From NCBI GenBank assembly GCA_905250025.1, contig CAJNOJ010000457.1, forward strand, positions 1 through 64,000: a stretch of 64,000 bases of DNA, written 5' to 3'. Below, in pieces: positions 9,622 to 22,280 of this stretch (position 1 is the stretch's first letter; each line of letters begins with the position of its first letter). Made by a program: the position numbers and the translations under genes. A model generated the notes under the pieces. It was not told the DNA's origin. It did not search any database and saw only the letters and a list, made by a program, of their open reading frames with translations. This DNA is from Adineta ricciae (Eukaryota > Rotifera > Eurotatoria > Adinetida > Adinetidae).

Positions 9622-11493
9622 ATAAGAATCTGCTGTGCTGATGGAATCGGGTAGCGAGGAACTGGAAGGATCGGTGTTTTTACTCTGTGGATAGGAATGA
9701 AGATTTAGTTTTGATGCTGTATATGTAGGAATCTGCTTGTGTGTTGTCGAATTGCATGTACTTTGACATTCGAAGAAGTTTTGGTTTTTCCCGATTATCT
9801 TGAGGATATTTTTTTGACGCAGTAGTCTTTGTCTAAGGTGGTGTGGTAGAAGCGATGAGTGACCGTTTGTTTCCATGCGAATCAGAATCTGCGCTATTTC
9901 TCATGTATTTGTGTGAGCTGGTGGCCGGCATAGTGGGCAGTGCTTGTATAGGACAGGGTTTTTCTTTTATATACAGACATTACTCATTTCAACTGTTGAG
10001 CGATTGGAAATGCGGCGACCTGCAGGTGTGATACGGAATGGCCTTAAAGAGCTCTCTGAGCGATAGTTGACATTTTGTTTGGAGCAGCAGTTCTGGTGCA
10101 GGTATTTAGGCGTTTTCGTTATAATGCCATTAGAATGGTTATCCGATGAGAAATACGAAATATCTATGGCGAACGCATCACATACGGAGAAATTGTACTG
10201 GAAAGAAAAAGTAACATGCTCAAAATTTCTACACTTGCGCTCCTTATCGTTCCGGTTGTCCATTGCACAACACGGTTGCTTCGGTTGCAGCTTTGTACAC
10301 AAAGACGTTGCTGAATCTGATTTCTGCAATAGGAGTTTGATTAATTTTCTTTTACTCTGATATTTATTCTCCATTCCAGTCGTTCATTTATAGATGGCAT
10401 TGTCACTTTGACGCGTAAATCTATAGATTATATCTTCTCATTCACCCTTCCTTTCACTCTAATCCACTATCGAGGTTGGTCTCAATCTTTTCAAAGCCTG
10501 CATCGCTACTGATTGACTACATCGATTCCCTGTAGCCACTGCAACACCCATAAATGTATACCAAGCGTGGAGCGTTCTTGGAGAAAATGTTTTTTTAACC
10601 TTTGACCTTTGACCTGCGGCAGACACACACAGAGACGAATTTCCGTTTTCTGACCACTTTTTTTCGACATAACCCTCCTTTCAGTCGAGGGAATATATGC
10701 ATAACAACAAATTCAAGATCCTTATCGTAAATGTGACTTTCAATATGGGACTGATGATTTTTATGATAATCTAGACGTAGAAATATAGTTTACATAAATA
10801 GAATATAACACTCGTTTTTATGTTATGAGCTCTAAACTCGACTGATGTTGCAAAAGAATATATTATAAGATGCAGCATGACTCGTACTTCTTCACTATAG
10901 TTCACAGATTGATAAATGAAAGAATATCGACAAAACAAGAAAAGAAACATAGATGGAAAAGCAATTGGCCCCGATAGTAGTTACGTAACTCCGGAGTAAA
11001 GTAAATGTGCCACCCCTAGTCATCCCTAAACAGGTCAAAATAGTTTCCATTTAGCAAAACAAATGTCAAAACGTTTAAGTTGCGTTAAACAGTTGACAGA
11101 TGAACATATGAAAACACTGTTTTTATTGTTTTGTTGGTAGTTGGGGTGACTTCAATAACACTAATATACCATGATAGAGTAAAAAAATAAATTCCATAAA
11201 ACTAAATACTTTTTTCTGCTACTGATGTGCAAACCATATCTGTTCACTCTAGTAAATTAGTCAGATAAGAACATGAACATACTGAGTGAAACAATTCCAG
11301 TATGTTCTCTGTGATAGCGAGGGTTTATACTTAAAAGAATAAAGCAAAAAAAATAATGGTTATTGTTTCATTTCACTAGTGCAGCAAAAGAGAAAGAAAA
11401 AAGAGAGAAAACTGACGTATGTATATATGTCTGAAATATCACCAAAACCTTCATTTTACAGAAACTCATATACTCGACACACTCTTTCTAGTA
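9622..11493. other. Intergenic stretch with one dispersed repeat
   Basis: Open frames here on both strands are short and carry no motif. A dispersed repeat sits at 10581-10697. The part before 11494 should hold the promoter of the PAN/kelch gene. Confidence 0.4.
10581..10697 (+). repeat. Dispersed repeat, ACCCTCCTTTCAGTCGAGGG family, copy 1
   Basis: A poly-T stretch (GTTTTTTTAAC), a CACACACA stretch, another T-rich run, then ACATAACCCTCC and CAGTCGAGGGAA. The same order of blocks is seen at 19651-19735 and 20651-20737. Confidence 0.6.
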
Positions 11494-14400
11494 ATGGTTA
11501 CAAAAAGAATTGCTTTGTTATTTTTGCTTACATTAGTGAGAACAACTATTGAAGAAGCTACAAGATCAGTGAAAATGCATACATTTAACAATCTGACGTT
11601 TCAATGTGCTCAGACAACTTGTTTACCATTTGACAATCTCATAACAGCAAAAATTTACCTATGTCGAATTGCTTGTTTAGAAGAAGTCCGATGCGAAGCA
11701 GCTACTTACTATCAACTAACCTCAATTTGTTCATTATTTAATGGTACAATTGATCCAAATAGAAATATGTCATATGCTGTGAATGTGGTGACGATGATTA
11801 ACATTCCTGGAACACGGTTTCCATTGAGTAAGTTTTCGATAAAACATAAACAGATAGAAATTATTTGGAATAAGAATGAAGAATTTGAATGAGATTTGAT
11901 CGTTTGTATTGGACCGAAATTCAATAACTCTCTCACTTTAGTTAATAACAGATATGTTGTCGTAATCAATCACACATTTGACAGCATCGGTTTTTCACAC
12001 TAGTATTTGTAATTAAAAGATAATTGCTGTTAGAAACACACAAGAGAATAGAACGATTATGAATAAAATCTTTCTTTCAATCTCCTCTTTGCCAATGAAA
12101 TGAATTTCTGTAAAAATAGAGCCAACTACGGTATCGTCAACAACATCGACATCATCAACAACAACTGCACCACCGGGTGAGTATTCTTATAAAACGATTT
12201 ACATCTTTTTGTGTACTCAAAAAGTGAGTACACTACTAAAATCGGTCGGTGTGGCCGTCGGGTCATCCGTCCGTCCGTTTATCCGATAACCCTCCAAAGT
12301 CTGAGCAATTGACTGGAATTTTTCTTGCGCTGGTTTGTCTCATGAAAATCTCGGTCGAGTTCGAAGATGACAACGATTGGTCAAGAAATGGGTTAGATAT
12401 TGTAAAAATTCTAAAAAGTAACCCCACAGGCCCTGAGGGGGGAGTACGAGAATTTTCAAAAAAAATTTCTTTTTCTACCACATACATTGCTATACTCAGT
12501 TTCATGAGAGCAATCACGTCCTGAAATATTATCCAACAGACGTACCATCTCACCTTTAAGCCCTGTAGTATGGGGGTATCCATAGGTCATGAAGTTCTAT
12601 ATGGTGGAAGTATTGATGGATTATTTTCTGCTATAGTGCGGGGATAGTTTTAGTCCGGCAGTTTTACATTGATAGCATTCTTGCCTTTTGTCACTTTCGT
12701 TTGAATGCTGTATAGCGATCCTGGAATTTTCACGGTATTAGTGTCACAGGAATATCTCGTTTGGATTCGTAAGTTCTAGCTGCTGGAACTTATGTTTAGT
12801 AATTTTTTGAAAAATTCTCTTATGAGACTTAGACTTTTCTGTAGAATAATTGTCATACACCTTTGAGAGTATACATAACTTTCGGATCAAATCCGAAGTT
12901 TCCGCATTTATTAAAAGATCACTTTGCTCCCTCTGTTCGCGTTTTTTCTTTCTTCTGATATGAAGATCCTATCAATCTCAGTCAAAAATTTGCAGGAAGA
13001 TTTCTCATCGTTTAGTTTTTTGTCCAGGACACGTTTCTCGATATAGTTTTTATAATCAAATTATTTACTACTATAAGCGAGGCATGCGTAAAGATAAACG
13101 AAAAGAATTGATATAAATGAAAATGTTGAATTTCAGAAGAATGCTGTTGGCCAGAACGAATAACTCTTACCATCTCTGATTTAAGTCAAAAAATGTCTGT
13201 AAGTTTCCGTGTTGCTAAATAAAGAGTTGAAATTGAATTCATGTTGCGACTCACGAAAGAACATATTTAGGTGTTCAAGCGTTTTATAGCTCATCTTTTC
13301 GCCATAAGTAGACCTTGGTGAAATATGAAAAACCTCAAAAGGATTTATCCTCTCGCGTCTTTATTTGCCAGATATCGAATTTCCAAGTTACATATGAAAA
13401 TCGACAGGGAAAGAATAAACCCTTATTTCTGAAAAAATTAATAGGGCATCAAAGGCGATATAAGTTTGGTGTGAGATACGCTGGAGGTTATGTTTTACTG
13501 TTTCCTATCGTCGTTTTTGTTTGCCAGTTTTCGGATTGATCTCTTCCTAAAAACTAACCGCACGAATCTTGTAGTCAAGAGAAAATTCTTTGCACAATGG
13601 TTTGTTCTTGTCATCCTCTTCAACTTCTTTTTCGTAATCTCCTTCGTTGATCAATTCACTTTCGCTTGGTTTTTTGCTCCGGGGTTGCTTTAACTTCGAA
13701 AGTGCGTGAGTAACTGTTGGCAATGGACTCCGTAGTACCACATAGCAGCTCGATTACTTTGCACTCACGATTTGTTATAGTATTTCCGCTAGGCAAAGTA
13801 TTCGAAAAAGTAGATGATGATAAGTTCAACGCTCGATGAACGAAAATCTTTGCAATGTTTATTGGATTAATCTTTTTCAAATACAGGAAATAATAGATAA
13901 CACAGGTGTCTCTTCACGTCACACTTATATATTGTTCACAATCGAATGAAAAGAAAAACGACTTCACAACACATGTGTTGCACAAAAGAGCACAAAATAA
14001 GAATCAAAGAAAAAATATGAGCATGTAACAGTTATTACTAGGACATGATGGCATGCTTGCAAAGAAAAAAGATAATCATATGTAAGATGGTTTATCACTT
14101 TCGGGCTTTTCGAAAGAACTACTGCAATGTAAAATAAAAGGAGAAAGAAAATAAAGAATTTGAGTATTTTTCAGGTTCATGAACAACAATCAAAAGTGTT
14201 ATTCGCAAGGTCCAATCTAACTTTCAACTCAGAACACATAATCTAAATAGTGTACGAAACTGATGTGAGATTAGATCTTTTGATGCCTTATTGATTTTTT
14301 CAGAAATAATGGTTTATTCTTTCCCTTTATATCTCACCAAGGTCTACTTATGGCGAAAAGATGAGCTCTAAAACGCTTGAACACCTAAATATGTTCCCTT

Positions 14401-17400
14401 AGTCAAATTAAACTATATTAAACGTCATTATTTTCATTAGAGAGATCTGATAGGTATTTCAAGTTGTAAGATAATATATAGCTAAAAATAATGCTCAGCA
14501 AATTTGCAATAATTCACTGGAATTTTACCAACAGAAACTGATGAAGATCCATTGTCTGATTCACCAACTCAAAGGTATCCTTATTGAACTATTTCATTTT
14601 GATCAAATCATTATATCAATTAATGTTTAGAGATAACTATGAGAAACAATTGAGTAAGAGAATGTTGATTTAACTATTTTATTTCGAAGAAGAAACTTCG
14701 AATGTCGGTAGGATGCTTTTAATCAATATCAAATGTGAAATTAGGGCGCAATTCAGTACTAACAAAACTGGTGAAAATTTTTTCAACAGAGCATCGATTA
14801 CCTTTTCTCTTTGCCACTCAGTTTGTCTCATTGCTTCCATACTTACCAGAGATGTTCACAGGATAGAGCTTAAATTTTGTCGTTTGGACATTTCTGACAC
14901 TGACGACATTAATATTCATCAATACAACAGTGTATATAATGTCAACAACATATTAAGAGTACATAATATATTTAAGTAGATATTTTTTAGTATTACTTCG
15001 ATTAAGATCTTTTATTCACTTGCAAATATATCGTTAGGCTAAAAGTAACAAAGCAGATTCAGTGTTTGATCATATTTTACGTTGTAGCATTCATTTCACC
15101 TTACTTATGAAAAAAGAACTGAAATATTCATTGAAGTTAACAATAATGTAGCTGAAAATCAATAGGTCAAATATTTATTCAAAATAAATCGTGTGACTAC
15201 CCTCAAGAAAATGTTGTTACTCATTGATTTGCTTTCTTTATTTAGCATGGACGATTACAGGAAGTATGACAGTTGAACGAAGATATCACACATTATCTGT
15301 CTTATCAGATGGAAGAGTATTAGCTGCTGGTGGAACTAATGGTGCTGATGCTCCTCTCAACAGTGCTGAGTTATATGATCCATTGACAGGGAGTTGGATA
15401 ATAACAGGAAGTATGAGCACTACACGCTATTATCACAGGGCATCTGTTCTGCCCAATGGAAAAGTGTTAGTTACAGGTGGACAAACTGCGAGTAATGTTT
15501 TTACGGCTAGCACTGAGTTATACGACCCGTCAACAGGTAGTTGGACGACAAAAGGAAGTATGAGTTATCAGAGAAATCGACATGCAGCAGCGATCCTAGC
15601 AGATGGGACAGTGCTAGTTNCGATTATGAATAAAATCTTTCTTTCAATCTCCTCTTTGCCAATGAAATGAATTTCTGTAAAAATAGAGCCAACTACGGTA
15701 TCGTCAACAACATCGACATCATCAACAACAACTGCACCACCGAGTGAGTATTCTTATAAAACGATTTACATCTTTTTATGTACTTAAAAAGTGAGTACAC
15801 TACTAAAATCGGTTAGTGTGTCCATCGGGTCGTCCGTCCGCCCGTTCGTTTATCCGATAACTCTCCAAAGTCTGAGCAGTTGACTGGAGTTTTTCTTGCG
15901 CTGGTTTGTCTCATGAAAATCTCGGTCGAGTTCGAAGACGAGAACGATCGGTCAAGAAATGGGTTAGATATCGTAAAAATTCTAAAAAGTAACCCCACGG
16001 GTCCTGAGGGGGAGTACGAGAATTTTCAAAAAAAATTCTTTTTCTACCACATACATTGCCATACTCAGTTTTATGAGAGCAATCGCGTCCTGAAATATTG
16101 TCCAACAGACGTACTATCTCACCTTTAAGCCATATAGTATGGGGGTATGCATAGGTCATGAAGTTCTATATGGTGGCGGTATTGATGGATTATTTTCTGC
16201 TATAGTGGGGGGATAGTTTTAGTCCGGTAGTTTTACATTGATAGCATTCTTGCGTTCTTCATTTTCGTTTGAATGCTGTATCACGATCCGGAAATTTTCA
16301 CGGAATTAGTGTCACAGGAATATCTCGTTTGGATTCGTAAATTCTAGCTGCTGGAACTTGTGTTTAGTAAGTTTTTGAAAAATTCTCTTATGAGACTTAG
16401 AATTTTCTGTAGGATAATTGTCATACACTTTTTAGAGTACACATAACTTTCGGATCAAATCCGAAGTTTCCGCATTTATTAAAAGATCACTTTGCTCCCT
16501 CTCTTCGTTTTTTTTCTTCATTCTGATATGAAGATCCTATCCATCTCAGTCAAAAATTTGCAGGAAGATTTCTCATCGTTTAGTTTTTTGTCCAGAACGC
16601 GTTTCTCGATATAGTTTTCATAATCAAATTATTTATTATCTTTTTCTCACAAATACAAATTTCAATTTCATATTTCCAACTACTATAAGCGAGGCATGTG
16701 TAAAGATCAACGAAAAGAATTGATATAAACGAAAACGTTGAATTTCAGAAGAATGCTGTCGGCCAGAACGAATAACTCTTACCATCTCTGATTTAAGTCA
16801 AAAAGATGTCTGTAAGCTTCCGTGTTGCTTAATAAAGAGTTGAAATTGAATTCATGTTGCGACTCACGAGAGAACATATTTAGGTCTTCAAGCGTTTTAG
16901 AGCTCATCTTTTTGCCATAAGTAGACCTTGGTGAGATATGACAAAACCTGAAAAGGATTCTTCCTCTCGCGTCTTTATTCGCCAGATATCGAATTTCCAA
17001 GTGACACCCTCACCCACCCTCAATATTTTTGAACAGAGCATCGGTTACCTTTTCTCTTTGTCACTCGGTTTGTCTCATTGCTTCCATACTTACCAGGGAT
17101 GTTCACAGGATAGAGCGTCTCTTAAATTTTGTCGTTTGGACATTTTTGACACTGACGACATTAATATTCATCAATACAACAGTATATATAATGTCAACAA
17201 CATATTAAGAGTACATAAAATATTTAAGTGGATAATTTTTAATGTTACTTCGATTTAAGATCTATTATTCACTTGCAAATATATCGTTAGGCTAAAAGTA
17301 ACAAAGCAGATTTAGTGTTTGATTATGTTCTACGTTGTAGCGTTCATTTCACCTTACTTATGAAAAAAAACTGAAATATTCATTGAAGTTAACAGTAATG

Positions 17401-18498
17401 TAGCTGAAAATCAATAGGCCAAATATTTATTCAAAATAAATCGTGTGACTACCCTCAAGAAAATGTTGTTACTCATTGATTTGTTCTCTTTATTTAGCAT
17501 GGACGATTACAGGAAGTATGACGGTTGCACGAAGATATCACACATTATCTGTCTTATCAGATGGAAGAGTATTAGCTACTGGTGGAACTAATGGTGCTGA
17601 TGCTCCTCTCAAAAGTGCTGAGTTATACGATCCATTGACAGGGAATTGGACAATAACAGGAAGTATGAGCACTACACGCTATTATCACAGGGCATCTGTT
17701 CTGCCCAATGGAAAAGTGTTAGTTACAGGTGGACAAACTGCGAGTAATGTTTTTACGGCTAGCACTGAGTTATACGACCCGTCAACGGGTAATTGGACGA
17801 CAAAAGGAAGTATGAGTTATCAGAGAAATCGACATGCAGCAGCGATCCTAGCAGATGGGACAGTGCTAGTTACAGGTGGATGGAATGGTGCTGGTATAAA
17901 CAGTACTGAGTTATATAATTCATCATCAGGCAGTTGGACAATGAAGGGAAGTTTGACCGCTGGACGAGCAGAACCGGTAATATCCAACCTTGCAACGGGA
18001 CAAGTGTTAGTTGCAGGTGGTCTTGGTGATGGGAACGCTTTTTACAAGATCACTCAAACGTACGATCCATCCACAGGTAGTTGGACAACAAGAGCCTCTA
18101 TGAGCACTAATCGGTATTGTGGCACGGCATCGATCCTAGCAAATGGGCAGGTGTTAGTCGTAGGTGGAGATACTGGTAGTGGATATACAAACACAGCTGA
18201 ATTATATAATTCGTCAACAGGTAGTTGGACAACAACAGGAGCAATGTCATTGGGTCGGGCACTTCACACAGCATCCACCTTACCAAATGGGCAGGTGTTA
18301 ATTGCAGGTGGATTTAATGTTAATCCTCTTAATACCGCTGAATTGTATAATCCGTCGACGGGCAATTGGACAACGACAGCAAGTATGCATGTTGCACGGC
18401 AAGATTTTGCGGCAGTCGTCTTACCAAATGGAAAAGTTTTAGTGGCAGGTGGATATACTGGCACTGCTTGTTCAAACACTGCAGAATTATATCAATAA
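11494..18498 (+). CDS. Secreted PAN-domain plus kelch-propeller protein
   Basis: Likely a secreted or cell-surface protein. Exon 1 (11494-11827) gives a signal peptide (IALLFLLTLVRTTIEEA) and a PAN/Apple-like domain with cysteines spaced FQCAQTTC, YLCRIACLEEVRC and SICSLF; it ends at donor GTAAGT. Exon 2 is a Ser/Thr-rich linker of 57 bp (12120-12176, PTTVSSTTSTSSTTTAPP), present again at 15687-15743. The kelch exon (17498-18498) starts at acceptor TATTTAG and encodes seven kelch repeats of the form GKVLVxGG...STELYDPSTGxW, a galactose-oxidase-like propeller, ending TAA. Phases agree (1 to 1). The full product would be about 463 residues. A shortened first kelch exon (15246-15619) stops at an N; it and the repeated linker look like the other haplotype. 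An ATG at 11419 is also in frame but places the leader internally. Confidence 0.75.
13258..14402. repeat. Inverted-repeat (foldback-like) insertion in an intron
   Basis: The arm at 13258-13457 and the arm at 14282-14402 are inverted copies: both contain TTTAGGTGTTCAAGCG, CTCATCTTTTCGCCATAAG, TAGACCTTGGTGA and, further in, AAAGAATAAACC and TATTTCTGAAAAAAT. The left arm has about 85 bp extra inside. The second haplotype-like block has only the start of the left arm. The interior carries two short minus-strand frames of unknown nature (13547-13880). Confidence 0.6.
15246..15619 (+). CDS. Kelch exon, truncated first copy
   Basis: Encodes two and a half kelch repeats, nearly identical to residues at 17498-17871, with small replacements (VERRYHT for VARRYHT, AAGG for ATGG, NSAELYD for KSAELYD). 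It ends at the N at 15620 in the middle of a repeat, not at a stop. Most likely an allele of the downstream exon. Confidence 0.7.
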
Positions 18499-19160
18499 AA
18501 ATCACTGAAGAAAATATTTTGTTTTCACAAAATAATATAAACTATAAAATTTAATATCGTAAGCAAATTATCGATTTATCATCACCCAAAATCATACAGG
18601 TCTTTTTATCAGAACTGTAGTCTTCATATCAATAAAATATATTATATATTTTATTAATTAATTATTTGTTCGGTATTTAATATCAATCTGATTGTTACCC
18701 GGAGGAACAGCTCGTAATTTCGTTACAGAATTCCAAAATATCGAAATTGACGGAACTATAAATACGTAGTGTGCAATACTATCGAATAAATAACGCTCGT
18801 CAAGGCCGACTCATTTAACCCTCGACTGAATTAGACTTCAACCTAAAACATGTAACACTCATTCCCTGGATTTGTCGACCATTTTCTCAAAATAATAAGA
18901 AAGTTTAAAAAAATGCGGGAAATAATCTTAGATTCAAAAATGTATGCCTTAAGGCAATCTTTAAAAGGGTCGTTTTCTCCTTCATCTTCCTTTCTTTTCC
19001 TCATCGATTTCAAGATATCTTTGTTTGACTTACTGAAAGACAAAAGCAGACAACAAAAATTGATTGAAAGTATAGATGCATCGAGTCGCTTGACATTTCT
19101 CAGAGTATCATTTATGCACACTTATTTTACGTTTATTTGTTATAAACTTCTTATGCAAAC

Positions 19161-19200
19161 GTCTAGTCGGTCGGCCACTCATGGCTAGCCACTAACATGC
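19161..19200 (+). repeat. Dispersed repeat, GGCCACTCACGG family, copy 3
   Basis: GTCTAGTCGGTCGGCCACTC followed by ATGGCTAGCCACTAACATG; related to the two copies near 8.2 and 8.5 kb. Confidence 0.5.
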
Positions 19201-19650
19201 GTACTCCTTTTCAAACTACATTCTCAGTCGACTCAAGATGTTACACGACGGGTAAAGTCATGATAAAAGCTCGATTCATAACCGAATATTTGGACAACTT
19301 GCATGAATGTGCGAGCTGCAGTACAATTATGGATCTCCTCTTCGCCTTTAGGAAATATGAAAACCCTCTCGGAGGCGTTACCCTCGAATATTAATTGAGT
19401 TTCTTCTGCAAAGTATTGACAGTTTGTTAAAACCACTTCAATCTGTTCGTACCATAAAGTGCAATTCGACAAACTAACGTTTGTTCGATCGTGGGACACT
19501 GAGAGCTAGTCCTTTCAAGAGGCCCTTCTGTTCAAACGTCGATCAGTTCGTGTTAATGTGGTTTCCGAAAGCAAATTAAAAAGAACTGGTAAGATCTGAT
19601 AACTCAATAGAATTCAAACATATCTGGATTGTTATCAATTTTGAGCATTT

Positions 19651-19735
19651 CCGAAAAACTGTTTTTTTGACCCTGACACGGACAGACACACACACAAGCT
19701 TTTTTTTCGTATGACCTTCTTTTCAGTCGATGGAA
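19651..19735 (+). repeat. Dispersed repeat, CAGTCGAGGG family, copy 2
   Basis: CTGTTTTTTTGACC, then CACACACACA, TTTTTTTTCGTATGACC and TTCAGTCGATGGAA. It is followed directly by the TAACGCTC-type end motif, suggesting that both belong to one element. Confidence 0.55.
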
Positions 19736-20650
19736 TAGCGCTCGCCGATAATGACTCGCTTGACCGTCGACTGAAATATTAATTTCGGATAAAAGAATCG
19801 TATGGATTGCTTCTCTTTGAAAGGTTAAGTGCATACATCAATATATATATATATATTTTCTCAATCATTGTTCTCACTCATACTCACTATCTTGTCCGCC
19901 TGAATATTTGAGGTTATGATAATACCTCGTATTGTTTATTTATCGAAACTCCGAAAATGGAAATCACTGTTGTGAAGGAAGTGTAGCCGATTCAAAGCAG
20001 CAATCTTCACCGTTCCATCCTAAAACATATTTGCCTTCCGTCAACATATGCATGAATGCTTGAGGATGACAGAGAGTTCTTTATGAACTTGAATCTGAAC
20101 CTGGTTGAGTTTGTTCGCTGTCTTAATTCAACTGTTATTGGGAGCCGCTAGTCGCTGGTCAATTTTATCGTTCTTATTTAATAATATCGTCTTTTTCAGT
20201 TGAGAAAACAAAAATCTTTGAATTCTTTTGATCTGATCCTCTTCTTATTTACCAGCAGAACGAGTATCCACACAAAAAGATAGTCAAACCTGTATTTCAC
20301 TACCCGACAAAAGCTTTCACGAAATTGGAATAAGTTTTGAAAAAACAGTGTGCACTGTTTTTCGTCTGCGCCTTTGCATCCGAAAACCGTATCTGCCATT
20401 ATAATCTCCAGTGAGAACATAATGTTAATGTATTCAGAACATGAAAATAAACCTACCGCTCAAGTGATCTACGCCAAACATAAGTAATTTGACTAACATT
20501 GACACCGAGAGAATCTGATTGATCGATTGTTTTCGTATCCCTCTTTATTCTACCTCAGTGTAACATTAGGGTCCTCTACCGCCTTCCGCTCTCTTCCCAC
20601 ACTCGACCTAGCCCTCCCTAATATCATTCTTTGATGTTTTGGATGATTTT

Positions 20651-20737
20651 GAAAAAAATGTTTTTTTGACTTACCACAAACTCACAAGCAAACCATTTTC
20701 GTTTTTTTCGTATCACCCTCCCTTCAGTCAAGGGAAA
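20651..20737 (+). repeat. Dispersed repeat, CAGTCGAGGG family, copy 3
   Basis: ATGTTTTTTTGAC, CACAAACTCACA, TTTTTTTCGTATCACCCTCC and CTTCAGTCAAGGGAA. It directly follows (on the minus strand) the end of the hAT-like fragment, so it may have truncated it. Confidence 0.55.
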
Positions 20738-20744
20738 AATACAT

Positions 20745-21119
20745 TTACGTGTAGCTTCTGATGCTGCTAGACGTTTGTGATTAGCTTGTTCGAGATGATG
20801 ATCGATCAAGTATTTCCCACCATTAGCAATTGAAAATTTTGATTTACAAACAGAACAATGTGCAAATGATGAATCTGTTCGACATTCTTGTAGAAATGGT
20901 GCATATTTCGAGATTTTAATCCATTCTTTATTAAACTTGCAATATCTTTTTGATTTCGAGTAAGACTTTGATGATTTTTTTTTCAAGATCGAAAGACAAC
21001 TTAGAAATAGAATCAGATGATTCTTCGAGGATTGTTGTGTTTTCAAATTCGAATACTGTAGAATGACTCTCTTCCTCAATAACTTCCATATCCGGTGTAA
21101 TAAGATTGTCGTTGTTCAT
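20745..21119 (-). pseudogene. hAT-like transposase N-terminal fragment
   Basis: Begins MNNDNLITPDMEVIEEE, then in a second frame carries a zinc-finger-like segment with KRYCKFNKEWIK, AHCSVCKSKFSIANGGK and DHHLEQANHKRLAASEA. This Cys2-His2 arrangement (CxxC, then H...H) is typical of the DNA-binding head of many hAT-type transposases. The frame changes in a run of nine A (coding strand) around 20975-20983. The catalytic part is absent: after residue about 120 the sequence runs into a dispersed repeat. Confidence 0.6.
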
Positions 21120-21532
21120 TTAGTACCTAATCAAAATCTACAAAAATTCCTCATCACTTTAAAATAAATCTGTAGATATTTTTTAAATAGTAAACAATAG
21201 CTGATTAAAAATATCATTCAGTACCAATCATGTGATAAAATAAAAATGACCAAAGAATAAGAATTTAATTGCTATGAATAATGACATTATACATTGGACT
21301 TGAATAAGCCAATAAAATTGGCTCTTCGTACCTTCATATGAATAAATATGTCGATTATCGCCAAAAGAATCCATAAATTCGAACAAATTATATGATTTTA
21401 ATTTGTTGTAAAGGAAAATATTTCAAATGGGATACAGATGGCAACCCTGATTCAGGATATACATATCTTCCATCAAAAACTGTCACGATATATATGTTTG
21501 AATAGGAATGTCAACTGTTTGTTTTTTAATTA
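21120..21532. other. AT-rich intergenic stretch
   Basis: Nothing recognised. Confidence 0.35.
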
Positions 21533-22104
21533 GTAAAATAAACTTTGAACATTCCTCTTTCAAATAAAAAAAAATTTGTCCAATCTGGTCGAGAAATAAA
21601 GAAGATATTCAATTTTCTTTTTGTTAAATGACTTTCCAGACACTCTGTAAACATTTTTGGATTAGATATGGGTCACTGTGGTTATATTATTACATACATT
21701 TCAAAATTTATTCCAAATAAATAAAATAATTACAAAGAAGGAGACTCTATTCTTATTATGGAATATCAAAGCTGATGTAGATCGACTATCGAATTTATCA
21801 TAATCAAAGTAATAACGATATAATTTTTGAATTTGTTGAATATTATTCATTCTGTTGCATTCTGGAATATTACAACGTATTATAAATTCATGATTACTGG
21901 TTTTTCTTGTTTTTAAGAAATATGCTCGTTCATCATCAAGAAGATTAGTAATTATTTCCGTAGTTTTTAAACAATAAGCACACATTGAATTTGTTATTCC
22001 ATCGATAGACGCCAAACATCTTAAACATGAATCACCAGCTGGTTCTTTTGAATAGCATGTATCAGGATTTGTAAAATTGGTATATTTTGCACATGTTAGT
22101 GGAA
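21533..22104. repeat. Partial second copy of the 25449-26021 segment
   Basis: About 572 bp matching 25449-26021 at roughly 95 percent or better. It includes the right end of the mariner element (about 21533-21647) and the C-terminal half of the Ly6-like gene, and stops at the N at 22105. The rest of the mariner element is missing here. Confidence 0.85.
21701..22104 (-). pseudogene. Ly6/uPAR-like gene, C-terminal half
   Basis: Encodes the last about 135 residues of the protein at 25617-26447 with few differences (for example HNKNRVSFFVII for HDKNIVSFFLII), from CLASIDGITNSMCAYC to the C-terminal hydrophobic GPI signal. It is cut at the N at 22105, so the missing 5' half may be an assembly loss instead of a biological one. 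Confidence 0.75.
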
Positions 22105-22137
22105 NTAGAAAGATCGCTCATAAAATTTGCAACAACC

Positions 22138-22280
22138 GACGGGATTTTTCTAGTCGGATTCCAATGCAATTCCGTTTCCAGGAATCCGATCGGATTTTGT
22201 CGGATGGTCGGATCCGGTAAGATCCGGTCGGATCCGGTAAGATCCGGTCGGATCCAGCATCGGATTTGTTGACCTGGGTA
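22138..22280. repeat. TACCCAG palindromic MITE, copy 1
   Basis: The right end, read inward, is TACCCAGGTCAACAAATCC, followed by alternating GGATCCGGTCGGATC/GGTAAGATC blocks. The same end type occurs at 34153-34592 and 58643-58730. It sits in the transposase-like frame just after RDDI. The left boundary is uncertain. Confidence 0.5.

Larger units (their letters stand above)
12054..17871 (+). repeat. Large direct duplication around a single N
   Basis: Block 12054-15619 recurs as 15621-17871, separated by one N at 15620. Both include the end of an intron, the Ser/Thr linker exon, a long intron and the first part of the kelch exon. Coding parts differ at a few percent. The first block has about 1.38 kb extra (about 13394-14775) and the second has a 42-bp extra piece near 16638. 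The pattern fits two haplotypes placed in series by the assembler, although a true tandem duplication is not excluded. Confidence 0.8.
18499..20744. other. Intergenic stretch with dispersed repeats
   Basis: No gene accepted. It contains the end motif of the TAACGCTC repeat at about 18786 and 19736, the GGCCACTC repeat at 19161-19200, a short (AT)n run near 19842-19857, and two copies of the CAGTCGAGGG repeat. A minus-strand frame at 19233-19499 (88 codons) has no recognised motif but is fairly balanced in composition. Confidence 0.45.

Noticed and set aside
14536-14571. Extra linker exon (ETDEDPLSDSPTQR) in the PAN/kelch intron
   Set aside because: It has acceptor- and donor-like ends but lies in the part missing from the other copy, so it is not needed for the gene.
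22118-22280. C-terminal extension of the transposon frame (QVNKSDAGSDRIL...)
   Set aside because: It is translation of the TACCCAG MITE, not protein-coding sequence.
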